Below are positions 59,201-64,000 of a DNA stretch of 64,000 nt, piece after piece (the stretch's first letter is position 1; every line of letters starts with the position of its first letter). Location: assembly GCA_022393335.1 (NCBI GenBank), contig JAJEKB010020648.1:848898-912897 (forward strand). Direction: 5' to 3'. Source of the stretch: Macrotrachela quadricornifera. Lineage: Eukaryota > Rotifera > Eurotatoria > Philodinida > Philodinidae. The notes beneath the pieces are model-generated. The model saw only the letters and a list, made by a program, of their open reading frames with translations, ran no database searches and had not been told where the DNA came from. The translations under genes and the position numbers were made by a program.

Positions 59201-62031
59201 TCCACGGCATCATAGATAAGTTATATTAATCAAGAAATTTTAATTCTTTTATATAGTATTGAACTTTTTCTTTGATACAAATCTTTTCTTTTTTAGGAGA
59301 AGATATTGATGGTGAAACATTGTTTAACTTACCACAATTTATGATAAATGATTTAATTAAACCTGTGAAAGAACGTGTACGTTTCTTTGTTGAACATCGT
59401 ACTTTATTTCATGCAACGATTCGAAATGATTCTAATCAAACGACATCTGAAACACACGCTCCTCCATCATATAATAACTCTCAACAATTAGTTGAAAAGG
59501 ATGATTTTGATTCAATCAAAACACAATCAACACATACATGTTCAAACAATTATCAAGCTACTGATTCTGTGTTGAATTGTTCAAAAAATTCTGATATCAT
59601 AAATGAAGAACAAGAAGAAGTTATACAATCAAGAAACGATGAAAATAAAGAGAATGATATAGATGATGAAGAATCAACATTTCCAAATACATATATTATA
59701 CCAAATTTACCACATAAAATTCAACAAATAATTAGCAAAGATGAAACAAATGAATTTCGTAATCATACAAATGCTCGTCGACTTTTACTTGATACTATTT
59801 TTAACGATGTAACAACCAAATATTCGTTGCTGCAAGTGATAATGACTGTTTCTACAATAGGTACTGACATGTTTATCTTTTATTTTGTAGTTATCCTAAT
59901 AAAGACCAATACAGATCAATGGGTAAAGCAATCTTGAAAATATTAAATATTTCCAAAGAAAATGAAACATTAGTAAGTTAATGTTTAGAATTATCAAAAG
60001 TGATATTTATTCTTTTATGGAGCAGATGATTGAATATATAATTTTATTAACCTAGAACTATGACTAGCTACTGAGCAATCTTAATTGATTTCTATAGCAT
60101 TATTATTAATAAAAGTTCTAAACATTTGACGGATTCTAGTTCTTATATAGTATTCGAATGGAATGGGTAAAACTTAATTTTCTGTGAAAGTTATTTGATT
60201 TAAGAAAAGGTTTATACTCTGAGCATATTGCTTAGCTCAAAATAATGGATTGCAGAATCGTTTTTGATATCTTATTGACATAAAAAAATATTTTGTCATA
60301 TAGAATGAATGGATTGAAAGTCTTAAAAATAAGTTTAAACGAGAACGCCGTCCACTCCAGCAAATATCTACAGAAGTACAACAAATGAAGGTTAAATATG
60401 GGAATGGTTTAGGGCGTCCAATCAAACGAAATAATAATGCCATGGTACCTCGTCGAGTAGTAAGTACTCAAAGAATTCAAATCAAAGACTAAACACAGTA
60501 ATTCGATATTTTATCTCTCAATTTTAGTCGTCGGTTGAATTTTGGAATAAAATAGATGTACATGATGATTCTGAAGATTTAAATAAAAACATTCAGTTTA
60601 TGAAGAACGAATTGATAGATCAAAATATTGATTTAGATCAAATTAGAAGTCCATGGAAAAAAAGATTAGTTCAAAGAAGAACTTTTATTCAAGAGCATAC
60701 AACACAAGAAGTTCTTCAAGAATATCCTGGTTATCGTTATGCCGTCTTAGTAAGCTAATCCTTATTAATCAGTTCATTTCTAATAAATATCTAGCTTTTC
60801 TCCACTATCACAGCAGTTTCTTTGTATAAAATAAGTTTTATTTTTAAGATCTTCGACGAGATTCGATATGTATGTAATGTCGATATTGAAGAAAATTTCA
60901 AATCTATATTGCCTAAATTACTTGATAGTATTCCAGATAATTCAGGTTTTGTTAATGGTGAATAATTGATTGAATTGCTTATCTGTTTCATGCTGTTTAA
61001 TTATTCTATAGATCTTCCAGCTGTACGTTTGATGAAAATATTGACCAAGTATTTTAATGATTCATGGCAACAGATCATATCAGATAAAGTAAGTAATAAA
61101 ACCCTCTGAAGACGTTAATTACCAGATAAAATATTGACAATTTATGTCTGTAGTATCTTTTTTTAAATACAAACAAACAACTATACATTTCTTTCTCTTT
61201 ACGATTAAGGAACCATTGTCTCCTCGTCCAAGTATTCAAATAACAACAGATAAATTTATTATATTTTTGGATTATGAAGTTATTACTGAAATACCATCAA
61301 TTGATCAAGCTTTATGTATTATTATCTCGTTATATGTTATATTCGAATTACAATTTGGTGCACACAATCGAACAATTCAGCTATTGTACGGAATATTGTT
61401 ACAAGAACCTGGAGCATTAACAAAGCCATTACGTCTTCTACTAAATCAATGGAATTTTATTATTGATAAAAAAGAAGATAAAAAAAGTGTTCGTATGATA
61501 ACAACAACATCAACAAACACTGAAACACTTACAACTACCAAGGAAAATTTGATACAAGTCGAAGATAGTCAAGTTGATGATTTACATGATGCTGAAGAAC
61601 AAGATGAATATATCAAAAATACAACAGGTTTGCTGTCGTTGTATGAGAAACAAAATAAATTATCTATATTTTCATTAGATAATATTCAAAATCTAACAAC
61701 AACAACAACACATAGCAGTGACAAGGATCTAATGAAGGATTATCAATCAGAATCATCCGATTCATCCAATTCATCATCACCCATTGATCGTCCACTTCTT
61801 ATTCACATTTCACCAACAAAAGAACAACAAGTATTAACATCATCTTCACCACTTTTGAACGACAGCACAGAATGTATCGTAAACGTCAAACACCAAGCAA
61901 CATCAAAATCAACTAATCGATCATCAACTATTCCAAAGAAAAATATTCATGCAGCAAGAAAACGATCCGCTAGTCCCGATGAACCAATAGCATTGCGTTT
62001 AAAACGTTCACGATTAAAAAAGACAAATTAG
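56238..62031 (+). CDS. SAM-domain protein (SAMD3-like family), eight exons
   Basis: Model: 56238-56325, 59297-59825, 59891-59972, 60304-60459, 60528-60749, 60849-60945, 61012-61088, 61210-62031. It stays in frame throughout (690 aa). The donor at 59826 is the weakest call. The SAM domain is split by intron 1: MDPRQWNCSQVIQWLSSF, QHVLDVFT joined to REDIDGETLFNLPQFM and VKERVRFF. The middle keeps the block order I recall from SAMD3-like proteins of fish and invertebrates: YPNKDQYRSMGKAILKIL, WIESLKNKFKRERRPLQ, SPWKKRLVQRRTFIQEHT, VLQEYPGYRYAVL, then FDYEV-type and LLYGILLQEPGALTKPL. The C-terminal ~180 residues are disordered, with a basic RKRSASP, LKRSRLKK end (nuclear localisation likely). 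Molecular function unknown. A complete second gene lies within its 2.97-kb first intron. Confidence 0.75.
56336..59162 (+). CDS. C2H2-finger, TNP2/transposase-like protein nested in the SAM intron
   Basis: Three exons, 56336-57012, 57213-58060 and 58111-59162 (introns 200 and 50 nt), joining in frame to 858 aa. The N-terminus has two C2H2 fingers (CPLCAQDKRYPVFRELFRHI, then CELNPLCGGIYSTFAGYKTH) and an acidic stretch (DEEDERNGGDRETDDED). The core reads LFQIYIDEIGLTNPIGAKK, MMYFQLEDLPDTVKS, FFDPIVEDLNAIQTTGVFIP, LVGDHLASNDIGGFQKSFST, GEFCRHCHVN, NDPMHDFHEG. The C-terminal part has SKVHFITHYATQIRMNGPAI, WCMRFEAKHQIFKQLA and NFKNILYTLSKRNQMHQCLL. This order resembles the TNP2/Transposase_21 plus DUF4218-type layout of EnSpm/CACTA-related proteins of animals. 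The family is recalled, not searched. The ATG lies only 10 nt past the SAM donor, on the same strand. No internal stop, so it looks intact. Confidence 0.75.
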
Positions 62032-62389
62032 CTTGACATATCTTTGAACTATTTTCTTTATATTAGTAGATACTTTTTTTTACTCAGTTAGACTTTTATT
62101 ACATTTATCAAATTTAAGTAGAAGATATTATAACAAATATCTTCTCCTATATTCCCATTTTATTGCGCTTTTTTACTTTCATCGTGAATTTTCGTGTTCC
62201 TTTTTTCTCAAAATAAAATAGAGCTAAGTAAACTTCATCAACTTTTCGAGAAAAAAATCATAAGACTCCCCAAAAACCAAAACCTCTCATAAATATTTTC
62301 GGATTTACTCTAATATCAACAAACTATGTCGTATGTTAAATGGTCAAATCAACAGCCAACATAACAGTAAGTTTGGTTTTTCAAAATAT
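62032..62389 (+). other. 3' flank of the SAM gene
   Basis: AT-rich, no ORF. AAATAAAATA at about 62210 is a possible polyadenylation signal region. It grades into the tandem array. Confidence 0.4.
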
Positions 62390-63690
62390 CTATTTAGTTT
62401 TATACTTCAATCGATCAAAAGAATTGATTCATGTATAAACAATTACTTTAATATGGATTAGTTCTATTTTTCTATATTTATGTTGGTCTGATGAATAATT
62501 TGATTCGAGGTAAATCATTTATACATAAACTAACTCTTTCTTCGTACATTTAGATTGATTAAAAGAATGGATTTTATAGGTAACTTATTATTTTATTTTA
62601 AATTACGACTATTTATTGTATTTAGAATGATTCAAAGAGTGATTTGATCGATACCTTATTATTTTAATTTAAATTAATTTTATTTCTGTGTATATAGGTT
62701 GAGCAAAAGAATGAATTTATTATGGTAAATGATTCTTTTAATATGAACTACCTTTTCTTTTACATTTAGATTGATCAAAAAAAAATTCTACAAGTAAGTT
62801 ACTATTTTAAAATAAATAAATTCTATTCTTTTATATTTAGGCTGATTAGCCGAACAATCCGATTATTAAGTTTTTTATTTCAAAATAATTCGATCCTTTT
62901 CTCCTACATTTAGGTTGATCCAAAGAATGATCTTGTGATTAAGTTGCTATTTTAAAATAATTTAATTATTTTCAACTGTATTTAGAATGGTTCAAGAGAT
63001 AAATAGGTAAGTTATTATTTTTATATGACTTTATTCTTTTCCTTTATATTTAAGTTAATCAAAACAAGATGGCTTTATTGGGAAGTTAGCTTTTTAAAAT
63101 TAATTTTGTCGGTTACATTTAGGTTGACCAACGGAATAATTTGAACGATAAATTATTTTTTTATAAAATAATTATATTTTTTTATATTTAGGATGATTCA
63201 AAGAATAATTTTATTGACAAGTTATTATATTGATACCAATTAATATTTAGAATGTTCAAAAGTATGGACTTACAGTTAAGTAATTAATTTGTTATAATTC
63301 ATTTTATTCATTTGTCTTTAGAGTGATTCAATGAATAAGTTTACTAATCAGTAAATTATTTTAATATAAGTTAATTCTTTCTTCTTACATTTGGATCGAT
63401 GAAAATAGTAGATAGGTAAGTGATTATTTTAATATGAATTAATTCCCCTTTTTTTATTTTCAGATTAATCCAGAGAATAATTTTACGGGTATGTTATTAT
63501 GTTAAAATTATGTAATTCCTATCTTCTGTATTGGGGATGATCCAAAGAAGAAATCTATAGGCAAGTTGTTATTGTTATTATTATTATATGAATTAATTCT
63601 ATTCTTTTCCATTTAGGATAACTCGAAGAATAATTTGATCGGTAAGAAAACTACTTCAATATAAACTAATTCTCTTTTCTTTCGTTTAGA
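62390..63690 (+). repeat. ~70-bp tandem array, units shaped like acceptor + micro-exon + donor
   Basis: About 18 degenerate units. A typical unit reads TTCTTTTACATTTAG, then a 21-30 nt block such as GTTGATCCAAAGAATGATCT, then GGTAAGTTATTATTTTAATA. Good acceptor/block/donor sets are at about 62554, 62700, 62770, 62989 and 63618. Other units have lost the donor (for example ATTAAG at about 62866 and 62940) or the acceptor (TTTGG at about 63390). No ORF crosses it. Confidence 0.8.
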
Positions 63691-63810
63691 TACTCGCGAC
63701 ATCAACTTCATCACTAAGATTGGCTTCAAAGATTCAAATTGTGTTCTTGCATATAGAGAAAGTCAAACGACAATTGTATTCTTTTGCATCGTATACCAGA
63801 ATCATGAAAG
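63691..63810 (+). CDS. Open exon downstream of the micro-exon-like array (partial gene)
   Basis: After the last CGTTTAG acceptor, one frame is open for about 40 codons (ILATSTSSLRLASKIQIVFL, then HIEKVKRQLYSFASY), ending at a clean GTAAGT donor at about 63811. It is weakly hydrophobic/basic and I do not recognise it. The gene, if real, continues past the window. 63811-64000 holds no further feature I can support. Confidence 0.35.
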
Positions 63811-64000
63811 TAAGTTGAGAAATTATATCGTTTACATAAAGTAACAGTGACATAATTCTCGCGCTGGTTTTGTAAGAAGATTTCTCAAATCTTCACAGCT
63901 TTTCTTGGGAATTATATCACGGAGAACAGTCTATGCAATGGGCGTGACCAACGGTATGAGACTCCATAGGAAATAATATTAATGCAGGGAGGAGTCATAA

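Noticed and set aside
55060..63690. CRISPR-like array interpretation of the periodic repeats
   Set aside because: Repeats are degenerate, repeat and spacer are not separable, and the genome is clearly eukaryotic with introns.

Overview
The window looks like subtelomeric DNA of a bdelloid rotifer (Adineta/Rotaria type). The evidence is: several intron-bearing Athena-type Penelope-like retroelements (PLEs) that lack an endonuclease domain; hammerhead ribozymes next to their 3' ends; short G-rich telomere-like tracts (unit about GGGTGA) at the junctions between elements; AT-rich DNA with many 50-65 nt introns; and host-gene fragments from families that are expanded in bdelloids (FG-GAP/VCBS, NHL and EGF/7TM proteins). 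This assignment rests on recognising sequences by eye, not on a database search.

Layout. 1-8.7 kb is a stack of Athena elements, all transcribed on the minus strand: a 5'-truncated copy A (1-727), a 59-bp-period tandem array (780-1980), a telomeric tract, copy B with an intact RT (2562-4349), another telomeric tract and hammerhead, a second hammerhead, then copy C (5535-8700), which has introns and a nonsense codon. All G-rich tracts lie on the plus strand, so the chromosome end was to the right when each element was added. 8.9-19 kb holds decayed or partial genes: an acidic gene fragment, a secreted-protein gene cut by a palindrome, an EGF/7TM pseudogene, a PAN/apple plus FG-GAP gene, and an NHL pseudogene. 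19.9-23.2 kb is a hAT transposon. 23.4-26.6 kb holds foldback elements, a small secreted Cys-rich peptide gene, and an isolated telomere tract with a hammerhead.

26.9-47.4 kb is a plus-strand gene array. Three paralogous two-TM, Cys-rich ectodomain modules are followed by a TM plus FG-GAP segment. Every splice phase I could check fits a single 13-exon reading frame of about 1,817 aa. Its large introns are filled with MITEs and foldback elements. 47.8-50.4 kb is a second hAT element, cut off at a 10-nt telomeric stub.

From 50.4 kb to the right edge the sequence looks like one large retro-attached unit, a Terminon-like giant Athena. From left to right it has a hammerhead, an intact RT, a coiled-coil/Thr-rich ORF1, a degenerate ~52-bp tandem array, a plus-strand SAM-domain gene with a complete C2H2/transposase-like gene (858 aa) nested in its first intron, and a ~70-bp-period array. 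Most units of that last array carry a 3' splice acceptor, a 21-30 nt 'micro-exon' and a 5' donor, and the array leads into a further open exon. The cargo and the micro-exon-like array are the strongest candidates for something undescribed.
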